DNA of 64,000 bases. Origin: Thalassospira profundimaris (lineage in GTDB: Bacteria; Pseudomonadota; Alphaproteobacteria; Rhodospirillales; Thalassospiraceae). A program made the position numbers and the translations under genes. The DNA lies in contig NZ_JPWI01000008.1 of NCBI RefSeq assembly GCF_003326795.1, forward strand, positions 62,001 through 126,000, written 5' to 3'. The notes under the pieces were generated by a model. The model was not told the origin of the DNA and made no database searches. It worked only from the letters and a program-made list of their open reading frames with translations. Numbering within the stretch: the stretch's first letter is position 1; every line of letters begins with the position of its first letter. Shown in pieces: positions 53,606 through 61,676 of the stretch.

Positions 53606-54775
53606 TTATTGCGCGGTCCGTTCCGAAATTGTCGTACCGTTTTCCCCATCGATTGATGCGGGATCGGGTGCTATCGGAAGACCGGCCTCGTCGGTTTCAA
53701 GATGGACAACATTCACAAGTGCCCCTTCCTTGACCCAGTCATGACCGACCACGATCAGTTCGAATTCCTGTGGCAGGCCGCCAATCCAGACGCGTTCACG
53801 CGAGCCGCCCTGAAGTTCGACCGGAAGGAAGTCAACCTTGTTGCCATCGGTGATGGCGCGCACGCCCAGCTCACCGTCATCATTAAGGGTCAGAACAGAT
53901 GGCAGAACCTGATGGGCACGCTTGGTACCAACCGGAATTTCAAGTTCGGCCGTCATGCCATCGGGGATTTTCAGATCGGCATTGTTGATTTCGACCTCAA
54001 CCCGGAAGGTACGGGTATTGTTGTCAGATACCCGCGCGGTGTAACGCACAATCCCGTCATAGCGGGTGCCGTCATAAAGCGATACGGATGCCAGCTGACC
54101 AAGTTCGATGGCGCTGATCGAATGTTCGGGGACCTGGGCTACAACCAGCATCGGGTCAGCCTGGATCATGGTTGCAACCGGATCACCAATCGACAGAAGA
54201 TCACCGATCTCGGCCGGGCGATTTTCGACAATGCCATCAAACGGAGCGCGAATTTCGGTATTGTTCAGTTCGGTCCGGGCAATGGTCAGATCAGCCTTGG
54301 CTTCTTCAAGCAGCGCAAGTGTCTGGGCAACGCCGGTTTTGGAACGGTAATTTTTCGCGGCCAGACTTTTGGCTGCCGAATGTTCAAGTTCACGCTGGGC
54401 AACAAGGGCACGGGCCTTTTCCACACGTGCCTGACGATCATCGACGGACAGCTTGGCAATCAGATCGCCTTTCTTGACGGTCTGCCCCTTGGTCGCGCCG
54501 ATTTCGGTTACGCGGGCCTCTGTCTCGGCGCGGATTTCAACAGAAATCACCGCTTCGGTACGGCCCGAAATGCGCAGATAATCAACGTGATCAACCGCCT
54601 TGCTGGTGATGGTGCGGACACTCGCACGCGGCTTGGCTGTCTGTTCGTCAGCTTGCGCTGCCTGTTGTTCGGACGTGTTCGCGGCCTCTGCGGGATCATC
54701 CCCGAGATAGGCGCTGCCGACCCAAACAACGGTCCCCAAGACCAGAAGGATTGCGATCAGGCGTGAAGCGTTCAT
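53606..54775 (-). CDS. RND efflux periplasmic adaptor
   Basis: A 389-aa membrane-fusion protein. An N-terminal anchor (LIAILLVLGTVVWVGSAYLG) is followed by an Ala/Glu-rich linker, a lipoyl-like half (VISVEIRAETEARVTEIGATKGQTV) and a coiled-coil hairpin (about 135-180). The second lipoyl half (NTEIRAPFDGIVENRPAEIGDLL) and a beta-barrel domain follow. The ATG at 54775 has a GGGAAAG site; an upstream start would add an unlikely polar tail. It joins the RND pump to an outer-membrane channel. Confidence 0.92.
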   Translation of the reverse strand: MNASRLIAILLVLGTVVWVGSAYLGDDPAEAANTSEQQAAQADEQTAKPRASVRTITSKAVDHVDYLRISGRTEAVISVEIRAETEARVTEIGATKGQTVKKGDLIAKLSVDDRQARVEKARALVAQRELEHSAAKSLAAKNYRSKTGVAQTLALLEEAKADLTIARTELNNTEIRAPFDGIVENRPAEIGDLLSIGDPVATMIQADPMLVVAQVPEHSISAIELGQLASVSLYDGTRYDGIVRYTARVSDNNTRTFRVEVEINNADLKIPDGMTAELEIPVGTKRAHQVLPSVLTLNDDGELGVRAITDGNKVDFLPVELQGGSRERVWIGGLPQEFELIVVGHDWVKEGALVNVVHLETDEAGLPIAPDPASIDGENGTTISERTAQ

Positions 54776-54874
54776 GTTCTTTCCCTCAAATATTCCGTCG
54801 GCGGAATGTGTTTTTGGCGCTTTTGCAGGCACGTCTTTTTGCGTGTTTATTCAAGACAATTCAGGGCTTCCCGA

Positions 54875-55459
54875 TCATGGTTTGCGTGCCTTGAAATCTC
54901 GCAGTTCATCAAGCAGACCCTGTTTGTTTTCACGGATGAATTTCAGGGTTGCCTCGCACATGGCCTGTCCCAGACCGGCGACAAAACAACATCCCGGTTT
55001 CGGGGCCCCGTTTTCATCGCGGCCATAGGTCGACATGGTTCCGGGCTTGTCGTCATTTTCCGGGTCGATCTGATGGCTCATCAATTCATGACGGGCGGCA
55101 AATTCATCAATCAGGGCTTCGGTCAGTTCTATCGGCATTTCTTCGGCGAAGGTCAGCATGAACAGAATGTCGGAACGGTAACGGTCCTCGGCCGGGCGCG
55201 TTTGCAAAAGCGTGCGCAGGAATGTGCGCCGTCCCTCGGAGGTCAGTTGATAGACCTTTTTATCGGGACGGTTTTCCTGCTCATGCTCGACAAAGGTCAC
55301 AAGACCGTCTTGCGTCAGTTTGGTCAGTGCCGGGTAAATCGAGCCAAGCGATGCAATCTGAAAATGGCTGAAGGTGCCATCTTCGAACATCTTCCGGATT
55401 TCATATCCCGTTGCCTCGCCGCCCATTAGAGCGCCCAGACAAAGTGTGCGTACGTCCAT
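54875..55459 (-). CDS. PadR-family regulator of the RND operon
   Basis: A 194-aa regulator. The PadR winged helix is at about 1-85 (LGALMGGEATGYEIRKMFED, SLGSIYPALTKLTQDGLVT, KKVYQLTSEGRR). A helical C-terminal domain (about 95-190) contains a CC pair in KPGCCFVAG. It is the first gene of the operon with the adaptor (99 bases after) and RND pump. Two TATATC-N5-GATATA-type palindromes upstream are likely its sites, so it would repress itself and the pump. Confidence 0.88.
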   Translation of the reverse strand: MDVRTLCLGALMGGEATGYEIRKMFEDGTFSHFQIASLGSIYPALTKLTQDGLVTFVEHEQENRPDKKVYQLTSEGRRTFLRTLLQTRPAEDRYRSDILFMLTFAEEMPIELTEALIDEFAARHELMSHQIDPENDDKPGTMSTYGRDENGAPKPGCCFVAGLGQAMCEATLKFIRENKQGLLDELRDFKARKP

Positions 55460-55836
55460 CTTCTGTTCTGTGTCCTTGTTTCTTCCCCCGAACTGAATGC
55501 GAACTGGCGGGGGAAGCTGCCAGTTTCGCTATATCAGTTCGATATATGTCGGAATATCATATATCAATTCGATACAGTCAATCGATTATGATAGAAATTT
55601 TTATGACGCTGCCTCTACCGGGACGATTATGGAAACCGATTTGTTACGGATCGGATCATCCAGTTTCGGTGACAGGCGTCTGGTAACCAATCTGGCGAAA
55701 AGTGCGGATGGTTGCGTCCGTTTGTGCATAGTCGGACGCCTTTTATGACCGACTGTGTCTATTGAAACGGTATAGTTGGTTCGGACAGGCAAAGTCCGGG
55801 CAAGATGTAGCCAGAAAAAGCAGGTGGTGATTTAAG
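55460..55836. other. 377-bp divergent gap with PadR operators
   Basis: It contains the PadR operator/promoter block near 55530-55581 and the upstream region of the membrane AraC regulator. The stretch 55582-55836 shows no gene I can support. Confidence 0.5.
55530..55581 (-). promoter_or_regulatory. Paired PadR operators with promoter
   Basis: TATATCAGTTCGATATA (55530-55546) and TATATCAATTCGATACA (55560-55576) are TATATC-N5-GATAYA palindromes 30 bp apart. The complement of 55576-55581 reads TTGACT, a good -35 for the PadR operon, placing the second palindrome in the spacer and the first near the expected start site. Confidence 0.6.
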
Positions 55837-57219
55837 ATGGTGGTCGGGTTTCCCGAAATTTTTGACATGACGATTTCCGTGATCGGCGTGATGCAGGGCA
55901 TTTTCCTGTGCCTGTTGCTACGGTCCGAAGGCGTAGGGGCCTTCGCGGCAAACCGCTGGATGATGCTTTTTCTGGCCGCAGTCATGGTCAATCTGCTCGA
56001 AGATATCGGTGAAGTTTTCCTGAACGGTGCAAGCAAGGATGTGTTGCTGGTATTCTTTTTTCCCGCCAATTTCCTGATTGCTCCGGCGATTTATCTGTAT
56101 TTCCGGGAAATTTCGGGCACGCCATCGCAGCGGCCATGGGGGCATTTCCTGTTGGCCGGGCTGATCTTCAATCTGATGTTATGGTTGCTGACGGTCGGGG
56201 GGCTGGACAGTCTTGAAGACGCAGATGCGGCGGCAGGACAGTTGTCGACAGGTTATCTGAGTATTCTGATTGCCGGGATCAGGGTGTTTTGCTGGCTTGC
56301 GATTCTGACGCAGTCATCGCTCTATATCTGGCTGATCTGGCGTGTGTCGCGGCGTTATTTCCGGAAGACCCAGGAACAGCTGGGCGCAGACCGGCAGGCA
56401 ATGCAACGCTGGATCACGGTGATCCTTGGCGGGGTGAGCCTGATGTTCGTTACCGTGTTGATCGGCAAGATCGCGGGTCTTTATCTGCCCGACAGGATGG
56501 AAATGACCGGTGTCGGGATTGCAATTGTGCTGGTGCTGTTTGCGATGAGTTATGTGATCGCGACGCAGCCCACACTATTTGTCCTGCCGGACTGGCCGGG
56601 CGATATGGCTGATGCTGACTCCGATGCCATTGCGACGGGAACATCAACCCCGGTATCGAACAGAAGTTCGGATAGTCTGTCGAACAGCATGTCGGGCGAA
56701 GAAAATACGCTATCTGATCGGGAAAACCCGGGCGACATGCGCGGGAATGTCGCACGCCCGCTTCTGGATGAAGACGGGGTGAGGGCGGCTGTCGCGCGGC
56801 TTTCGGCCATATACAAGCAGCGGGAAATATTGCTCGACCCGCTGGTCTCGCTTCCGAAACTGGCAAAGGCGGTTGGAATTACCCCCAACCAGCTATCCTA
56901 TGTCCTCAACCGGCATGTTGGGCAAAGTTTCTTTGATTTCGTCAATAGTGCCCGGATCGAGGAGGCCCATGCGGTACTGTTGCTTGAGCCTGATCGGACG
57001 ATCCTTGATATCGCACTCAGTGTCGGCTTCAATTCGAAATCGACCTTTAATCTGGCTTTCAAAAAGATCACGGGCGAAACGCCCAGTGCCGTGCGCGAAG
57101 CCGCCAGAGACAAGTATCTGTCAAATCGGGAAAGCAACAGGGGCGATGCATCGGGCACTGCGTCCGAAGCTGCATCCGAACGACCGGATGCGCAGCACAG
57201 GACGTCAGACGCGGTCTGA
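55837..57219 (+). CDS. Membrane-anchored AraC-family regulator
   Basis: A 460-aa protein. The N-terminal half (about 1-250) has six to seven membrane spans (ISVIGVMQGIFLCLLLRS, FLLAGLIFNLMLWLLTVGG and others). A polar Ser-rich linker (about 255-310) joins it to a C-terminal AraC double helix-turn-helix (about 325-430: LPKLAKAVGITPNQLSYVLNRHVG and TILDIALSVGFNSKSTFNLAFKKITGETP). The C-terminal tail is Ala/Ser/Glu-rich. It would sense a membrane or periplasmic cue and regulate genes directly. The adjacent methyltransferase-like gene is codirectional and may be a target. Confidence 0.87.
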   Translation: MVVGFPEIFDMTISVIGVMQGIFLCLLLRSEGVGAFAANRWMMLFLAAVMVNLLEDIGEVFLNGASKDVLLVFFFPANFLIAPAIYLYFREISGTPSQRPWGHFLLAGLIFNLMLWLLTVGGLDSLEDADAAAGQLSTGYLSILIAGIRVFCWLAILTQSSLYIWLIWRVSRRYFRKTQEQLGADRQAMQRWITVILGGVSLMFVTVLIGKIAGLYLPDRMEMTGVGIAIVLVLFAMSYVIATQPTLFVLPDWPGDMADADSDAIATGTSTPVSNRSSDSLSNSMSGEENTLSDRENPGDMRGNVARPLLDEDGVRAAVARLSAIYKQREILLDPLVSLPKLAKAVGITPNQLSYVLNRHVGQSFFDFVNSARIEEAHAVLLLEPDRTILDIALSVGFNSKSTFNLAFKKITGETPSAVREAARDKYLSNRESNRGDASGTASEAASERPDAQHRTSDAV

Positions 57220-57264
57220 CAGGAATAGGGTTCCTGTATCACAACCAGATACAGGGTGCCCTGA

Positions 57265-57936
57265 ATGTCCGAACCGAATATCTCCCGTCTTCCTGACAGT
57301 TCCGAACCGGCTATCAGGATTGGTTACGACGATCTGCAAAATGTCCAGCGCCGCCGAAAGCGGGTCATTCGTCTTGGCGTGCTGGTACTTTTGGTTGTGG
57401 TCGGTGGAAGCGGCTCTGTTCTGGCACCTGACAGCCCGCTTCATGATTTGATCGAGGGGGCTGGCGTCGGGGCAATTGCCATTTGCATTTTCGGTCGCGG
57501 CTGGTGTTCGCTTTATATTGGCGGGCGCAAGAAAGCCGAACTGGTAACAAGCGGACCCTATTCCCTGTGCCGCAACCCGCTTTATGTCTTTAGCATCATC
57601 GGGGCGTTTGGTGCCGGTTTGCAAACCGGAAGCCTGAGTATCGGGGTGATCTTTGCCGTGGCAGGCTGGCTTGTGTTTCGCGGTGTTGTCATCCGCGAAG
57701 AAAGACTTCTGGCTGAACGGTTCGGTGTTATGTACGCGCGCTATCGCAACTATACGCCGCGTTTCCGCCCCGCATGGTATCGCTGGCGTGATGAGGCTGA
57801 CCTTGTCTGCAAACCGGCCCTGTTTTTAACGACCACACGCGATGCATTGTGGTTTTTGATGGCAATACCGGTGTTTGAAGCGGTGAAAATGATGCAGTCC
57901 ATGGGGTGGCTGACACCGGTGATCCGGCTGCCATGA
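57265..57936 (+). CDS. Isoprenylcysteine methyltransferase-like membrane protein
   Basis: A 223-aa membrane protein of the ICMT/PEMT-like group. The conserved SGPYSLCRNPLY and VIREERLLAERFGVMYARYRNYTPRFRP segments form the SAM-binding region at the membrane face, and about four to five spans surround it. Bacterial substrates are mostly unknown. An AGGG site precedes the ATG. It follows the membrane AraC gene by 45 bases. Confidence 0.83.
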   Translation: MSEPNISRLPDSSEPAIRIGYDDLQNVQRRRKRVIRLGVLVLLVVVGGSGSVLAPDSPLHDLIEGAGVGAIAICIFGRGWCSLYIGGRKKAELVTSGPYSLCRNPLYVFSIIGAFGAGLQTGSLSIGVIFAVAGWLVFRGVVIREERLLAERFGVMYARYRNYTPRFRPAWYRWRDEADLVCKPALFLTTTRDALWFLMAIPVFEAVKMMQSMGWLTPVIRLP

Positions 57937-57991
57937 ATGCCGGAAACACCCGATCAGGCGGAAGGGATGCGCTGGGACGCTTACCTGTTGT

Positions 57992-58321
57992 TCAGGCGGC
58001 AGTGTCTTCTGATACGCCGCCAAAGGATTTGATCATCCGGTTACGTTCATCTTCGCGTAGTGGATCGGAATCAAGGGCAAGGGCTGCTTCGAGTTCCTGG
58101 GGCATGACTGTCAGGCTTTTGATCCCCTGTGCCAGATCTTCCTCGGACCAGAGATGAAGCTGGCATTCCAGTTTGATATAGCTGCGCGTTGCGGCTTCGA
58201 TATCAAGCTTTTCAAGTGTATCGACTTCATATTCACCCGCGCGAAGCAGTCCGTCGTGGCAAGACAGGTGGAACGGATGAAAGAACGTCACCGTGCGATG
58301 GGTTGTACGGGTAATGCTCAT
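57992..58321 (-). CDS. Small conserved-pattern protein, paralogue 1
   Basis: A 109-aa protein starting MSITRTTHRT at ATG 58321, where AAGGAG lies nine bases upstream. The segment TVTFFHPFHL near the start, the EYEVDTLEKLDIE stretch and the pattern of the rest match the next gene's product (TVTFDHPFHL, SYVVETTEELVEG). No signal peptide or membrane span is seen. I do not recognise a characterised family; the pair looks like a duplicated small beta-rich protein. Confidence 0.65.
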   Translation of the reverse strand: MSITRTTHRTVTFFHPFHLSCHDGLLRAGEYEVDTLEKLDIEAATRSYIKLECQLHLWSEEDLAQGIKSLTVMPQELEAALALDSDPLREDERNRMIKSFGGVSEDTAA

Positions 58322-58610
58322 GATCATGGCTCCTTCGAGCATCCGGAAGATGATCGTTCTCGGGGCTGATCTGGTTTTTATTGTGATATCGCACCCGTCG
58401 GGCGATCAATCCGGCCATGGGCCGAACTTTCCGGCTGTTAAACCAGGCGCTTCTGCCCCGGATTTGCTCATCACCACGGGGGTATATGGCGAAGCGCCAT
58501 AGCCGTTTTGCGATCCTTCGTTGAAACGGCTGATGTCTTATATATGGGATGGTTGCAGGCAAAGGGCAAATTGCCCCCGAAAAGCGGCCTGTATGCAGGT
58601 CGATGACGGA

Positions 58611-58895
58611 TTAGTGGATATCAGGACCCGCTTCCTGTTCACCATCCTTTGAAAGTGCCAGATCAAGATCAATCGGATTGACGTTCAGGATACGGTCAAC
58701 CAGCATCCCGTTCAGCTTTGCCTTAAGGTGAAGTTCCGTCGATACCCGGCGATAGACGGTAAATGAAATGCCTTCGACCAGTTCTTCGGTGGTTTCAACA
58801 ACATAGCTGCCGGACGGGAACAGATCGTTAAACCCCTTGAGATGAAACGGATGGTCAAAGGTTACTGTTTTTTGTGAGGTGCGCTCATGGGACAT
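58611..58895 (-). CDS. Small conserved-pattern protein, paralogue 2
   Basis: A 94-aa protein with the same plan as its neighbour: TVTFDHPFHLKGFNDLFPSGSY, VETTEELVEGISFTVYRR and a short hydrophilic tail. It is codirectional with paralogue 1, 289 bases upstream of it. It has no membrane span or signal peptide. Function unknown. Confidence 0.65.
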   Translation of the reverse strand: MSHERTSQKTVTFDHPFHLKGFNDLFPSGSYVVETTEELVEGISFTVYRRVSTELHLKAKLNGMLVDRILNVNPIDLDLALSKDGEQEAGPDIH

Positions 58896-59021
58896 CGGAC
58901 AGGCTCTTTTTGATGGTGGAATATGCCCTGCGATGGTGTCTTGCCCCTGGCAAGGTCAGCGTAACAATGCCGCTGCACGAAACAGGGCAGGACGGAGGGT
59001 ATGACCCCTCCGCGATGCAGG

Positions 59022-59195
59022 TCAGTCGTTCGCGCCCTGATGGGGGACTGCTGCCGGGGCTTCTGGCCCGGCCGGCTCGGTATCAGGTGCTGGCTCGGCG
59101 GTTTTGGCCGGGGATGTCGGGGCGGCTGTAGCAGATAGGGCTTCGGTCTTGTTAGCCGCGTTCGCATGGTCTTTAGAGAAACTGCGAAATGACAT
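59022..59195 (-). CDS. Possible small Ala/Pro-rich protein, 57 aa
   Basis: A frame beginning MSFRSFSKDHANAANK and continuing as an Ala-, Pro- and Thr-rich tail (AAPTSPAKTAEPAPDTEP). A GGAAAG site lies about nine bases before the ATG at 59195. The low-complexity tail gives no family. It may be a real small gene but could be chance. Confidence 0.4.
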   Translation of the reverse strand: MSFRSFSKDHANAANKTEALSATAAPTSPAKTAEPAPDTEPAGPEAPAAVPHQGAND

Positions 59196-59393
59196 GATAA
59201 ATACTTTCCATATGGCGGCGCAAAATACGCCCGCTTCTTGGAAGTGGTTGTTTTCACGGCAATAGCAAATGCAGGGACACGCATCCATGGATGGCAAAAC
59301 CCTGATGCCCATGAAAAGGATCAGCTATTTCGCATAAAATATATTTTTCCCGATCCCGCTTTAAATCCCGACATTTGGCGGATTTGAACGCTG

Positions 59394-59416
59394 CCCGGAT
59401 CTGGAGCTGATCCGGG
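59394..59416 (-). terminator. Hairpin after queE
   Basis: CCCGGATC and GATCCGGG form an 8-bp stem with a 7-base loop, 38 bases beyond the queE stop. There is no T-run, so it is a weak terminator candidate. Confidence 0.45.
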
Positions 59417-59453
59417 GTGCGGCATTATCGGTATTGCCGGGAATGGACGGGGA

Positions 59454-60236
59454 TCAAACCCCGCGCAAATTGCCCCAGACATGGACATGCCACTGCGGCA
59501 GGACGCGCACGTCAAACCATTTGCGTTTGGCAACCTCATCCACCAGCCAGCGATAACGGGCAGTCAGGCCATCGATATCAACACCGTTCACACCATCGGG
59601 ATGAGGTTCGGCGGGGGTAGTATTGACCGGCTGCAAACAGACCGGAATGCTAATGTGAAGGTTCCTCACATAATCGGCAAACATCAGATCGGCCTCGTCA
59701 CGGACCGGGAATTTAAGGGTGATGGCCGGGCCATCCAGCATTCCGCGCGCCTGTGCGGCATCAATGCAGGCGCGAAGGGCGTCGGCCTCAAAGCTGGTCG
59801 ATGAGCTTGGCGGTTTTGGACTGAGTGTCAGGTAGTCAAGGTCCGCAAACCAGTCCCTGGCGATGCTGCCCTGGGTTTCAATCGCAAAGGTGAACCCTTC
59901 CTGTTTGCCCATGGCAATCAGGGTGCCCAGCGGCTGGATCGCCGGATTGCCGCCCGAAAGCGTGATCAGGATCGGCTTGCCACCCGAAAGCCTTTTGACC
60001 TCGTCCAGAACCTCGGTCGCAGACATTGGCTTCCAGTCGGCCCGAAAGGCCGGATCGACCGCATAAAGCGTATCGCACCAGGAACAGCGAAAATCACAAC
60101 CACCGGTGCGCACAAACACGGTCGGCACCCCGATCAGCGCGCCTTCGCCCTGAACGGTGGGACCGAAAATCTCGGAAATGCGGATTTTGCCCCGCTGTTC
60201 GGAGATTTCGGCAATCTGGGGATCAAGGACGGTCAT
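59454..60236 (-). CDS. queE: 7-carboxy-7-deazaguanine synthase
   Basis: A 260-aa radical SAM enzyme that converts carboxytetrahydropterin to 7-carboxy-7-deazaguanine in queuosine synthesis (EC 4.3.99.3). The iron-sulfur cluster cysteines are Cys47, Cys51 and Cys54 in GGCDFRCSWCD, followed by the GKPILITLSGGNPA region. I start at ATG 60236, which overlaps the queD stop by four bases; the longer frame reads through queD. Last gene of the queC-queD-queE group. Confidence 0.95.
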   Translation of the reverse strand: MTVLDPQIAEISEQRGKIRISEIFGPTVQGEGALIGVPTVFVRTGGCDFRCSWCDTLYAVDPAFRADWKPMSATEVLDEVKRLSGGKPILITLSGGNPAIQPLGTLIAMGKQEGFTFAIETQGSIARDWFADLDYLTLSPKPPSSSTSFEADALRACIDAAQARGMLDGPAITLKFPVRDEADLMFADYVRNLHISIPVCLQPVNTTPAEPHPDGVNGVDIDGLTARYRWLVDEVAKRKWFDVRVLPQWHVHVWGNLRGV

Positions 60237-60589
60237 GGACGATATTCCGCCCAGGTTTTCGGCGTTTCGGACACGCGCACCGCCGATACTTCTTCCCAGC
60301 GATCGTGCGCCCATTCGTAAAAGAACAGGGCAAGCTGTTCTGCGGTCGGATGATCATGGCCCAGAACATCATTGAGGTGGCGGTGATCAAATTCGTCATC
60401 AATCAGGCGTTTAAGCGGGCCAAGTTCGCGGTAATCGCGCACAAAACCGCGCGCATCAAGGTTGGCCCCCTTAAGTTCGACCTCGACGATATAGTTGTGG
60501 CCATGCAGGCGCGAACAGGGATGGTCTTCTTCAAGACCGGCCAGCTGATGGCTGGCGGAAAAGGCGAATTGTTTGGTGATGGTAAACAT
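60233..60589 (-). CDS. queD: 6-carboxytetrahydropterin synthase
   Basis: A 118-aa enzyme that makes 6-carboxytetrahydropterin from dihydroneopterin triphosphate. Zinc-binding histidines are visible in FSASHQL and RLHGHNY, with catalytic Asp/His downstream (LGHDHPTAEQLA). Length is normal for QueD. It lies between queC and queE. Confidence 0.95.
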   Translation of the reverse strand: MFTITKQFAFSASHQLAGLEEDHPCSRLHGHNYIVEVELKGANLDARGFVRDYRELGPLKRLIDDEFDHRHLNDVLGHDHPTAEQLALFFYEWAHDRWEEVSAVRVSETPKTWAEYRP

Positions 60590-60640
60590 CGGTTTTCTTT
60601 CGGTGTAGTCATGCCTTGCAGTATGAGCACGCGGATCGAG

Positions 60641-60723
60641 GTCCCCGCTTTTGCGGGGATGACGGTGCCAGACCAGACAGGTTCAACTCTTATCCGTCAC
60701 GCCCGCAAAGGCAGGCATCCATG
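60641..60723. repeat. REP-like inverted pair in the queC-queD spacer
   Basis: GTCCCCGCTTTTGCGGGGATGAC (60641-60663) and, inverted, CGTCACGCCCGCAAAGGCAGGCATCCATG (60695-60723) resemble dispersed bacterial REP sequences whose translations read PAFAGMT or PAFAGVT. The two form a REPIN-like unit. The first copy is itself a perfect hairpin. Confidence 0.6.
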
Positions 60724-60743
60724 CTGCAAGGAAGTTATAGGGA

Positions 60744-61496
60744 TTACTCGGCCGCGCTGGTAACGCTGGTGGCGCTTTCGCTATTTGCCAGCTGACGTGC
60801 ACGATGTTCGGCACGGGCCTGTTTCCAGTAATCGCGATCGACATAAACGGTCGGGTCCTTGACGCGCGCCAGTTCAAGCGCCTCGCGCCGCTCGACACAG
60901 GTGCCGCACCGTCCGCAATGGGTTTCCCCGCCCTTGTAGCATGACCAGGTCAGATCAACCGGCACGCCAAGGCGACCGGCCTCAAGCGCGATGTCGGCCT
61001 TGGAGACATTCACAAACGGGGTATAAAGCTTGACGTCCCTGACCCCTTCAAGCGCATGGTCCTGCATGGCCTGAAACGATTTGATGAAATCGGGGCGGCA
61101 ATCGGGATAGATGAAATGATCCCCGCCATGAACGGCTGCTGCAACCGCGTCGGCACCGGCACTGGCGGCCGCACCAAAGGCAACCGCAAGCATGATGGCA
61201 TTGCGGTTGGGCACCACAGTCACGCGCATGGTTTCTTCGGCGTAATGGCCATCGGGCACATCGACATCATCAGAAGTCAGCGACGATCCGGTCAAAAGCG
61301 CCCCCACCGGGGTCAGATCAACAATGTGATGTTTGACGCCAAGATCGCGTGCCGTGCGCGCAGCGAAATCGAGTTCCTTTTTATGGCGCTGGCCATAATC
61401 GAACGAAATCAGGGAATGGAGCTTGTGCTCGGCTGCAACCTTATAGGCCAGCGTGACGGAATCGAGCCCGCCAGAGCAGACGACAATCGTCTTCAT
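60744..61496 (-). CDS. queC: 7-cyano-7-deazaguanine synthase
   Basis: A 250-aa ATP-dependent enzyme that forms preQ0 from 7-carboxy-7-deazaguanine (EC 6.3.4.20). The PP-loop CSGGLDSVTLAYK is at the N-terminus and the zinc site CYKGGETHCGRCGTC near the C-terminus. I use the ATG at 61496 (MKTIVVCSGG); an ATG two codons earlier is possible. A preQ1-like RNA element lies just upstream. A REP-like repeat separates it from queD. Confidence 0.96.
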   Translation of the reverse strand: MKTIVVCSGGLDSVTLAYKVAAEHKLHSLISFDYGQRHKKELDFAARTARDLGVKHHIVDLTPVGALLTGSSLTSDDVDVPDGHYAEETMRVTVVPNRNAIMLAVAFGAAASAGADAVAAAVHGGDHFIYPDCRPDFIKSFQAMQDHALEGVRDVKLYTPFVNVSKADIALEAGRLGVPVDLTWSCYKGGETHCGRCGTCVERREALELARVKDPTVYVDRDYWKQARAEHRARQLANSESATSVTSAAE

Positions 61497-61509
61497 AATC
61501 ATATGTCTT

Positions 61510-61539
61510 TCGTGTTTTTAACCTGGTGCTACGACAGGG
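61510..61539 (-). promoter_or_regulatory. Candidate preQ1-I-type riboswitch
   Basis: The minus-strand leader reads CCCTGTCGTAGCAC then CAGGTTAAAAACACGA. CCTG/CAGG form stem P1. The loop UCGU can pair with the tail ACGA as the pseudoknot P2, across an A-rich linker. A loop C lies just before the 3' strand of P1, where the preQ1-pairing C sits in known class I aptamers. The tail merges with GAAAG before queC, so ligand binding could hide the ribosome-binding site. The fit is close but P1 has only four pairs. Confidence 0.5.
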
Positions 61540-61676
61540 AAGCGAACATCGCTTCAGGGCGGGCATTTGCCACGCTGTGCTTCAAAAGGCAAGCAAAAAT
61601 CCACGCATGCAACCATGCGTTACGCGCAGGAATGCTGTGATTTTTATACAATCAGGCGGTAACGGGAATGCGCATC

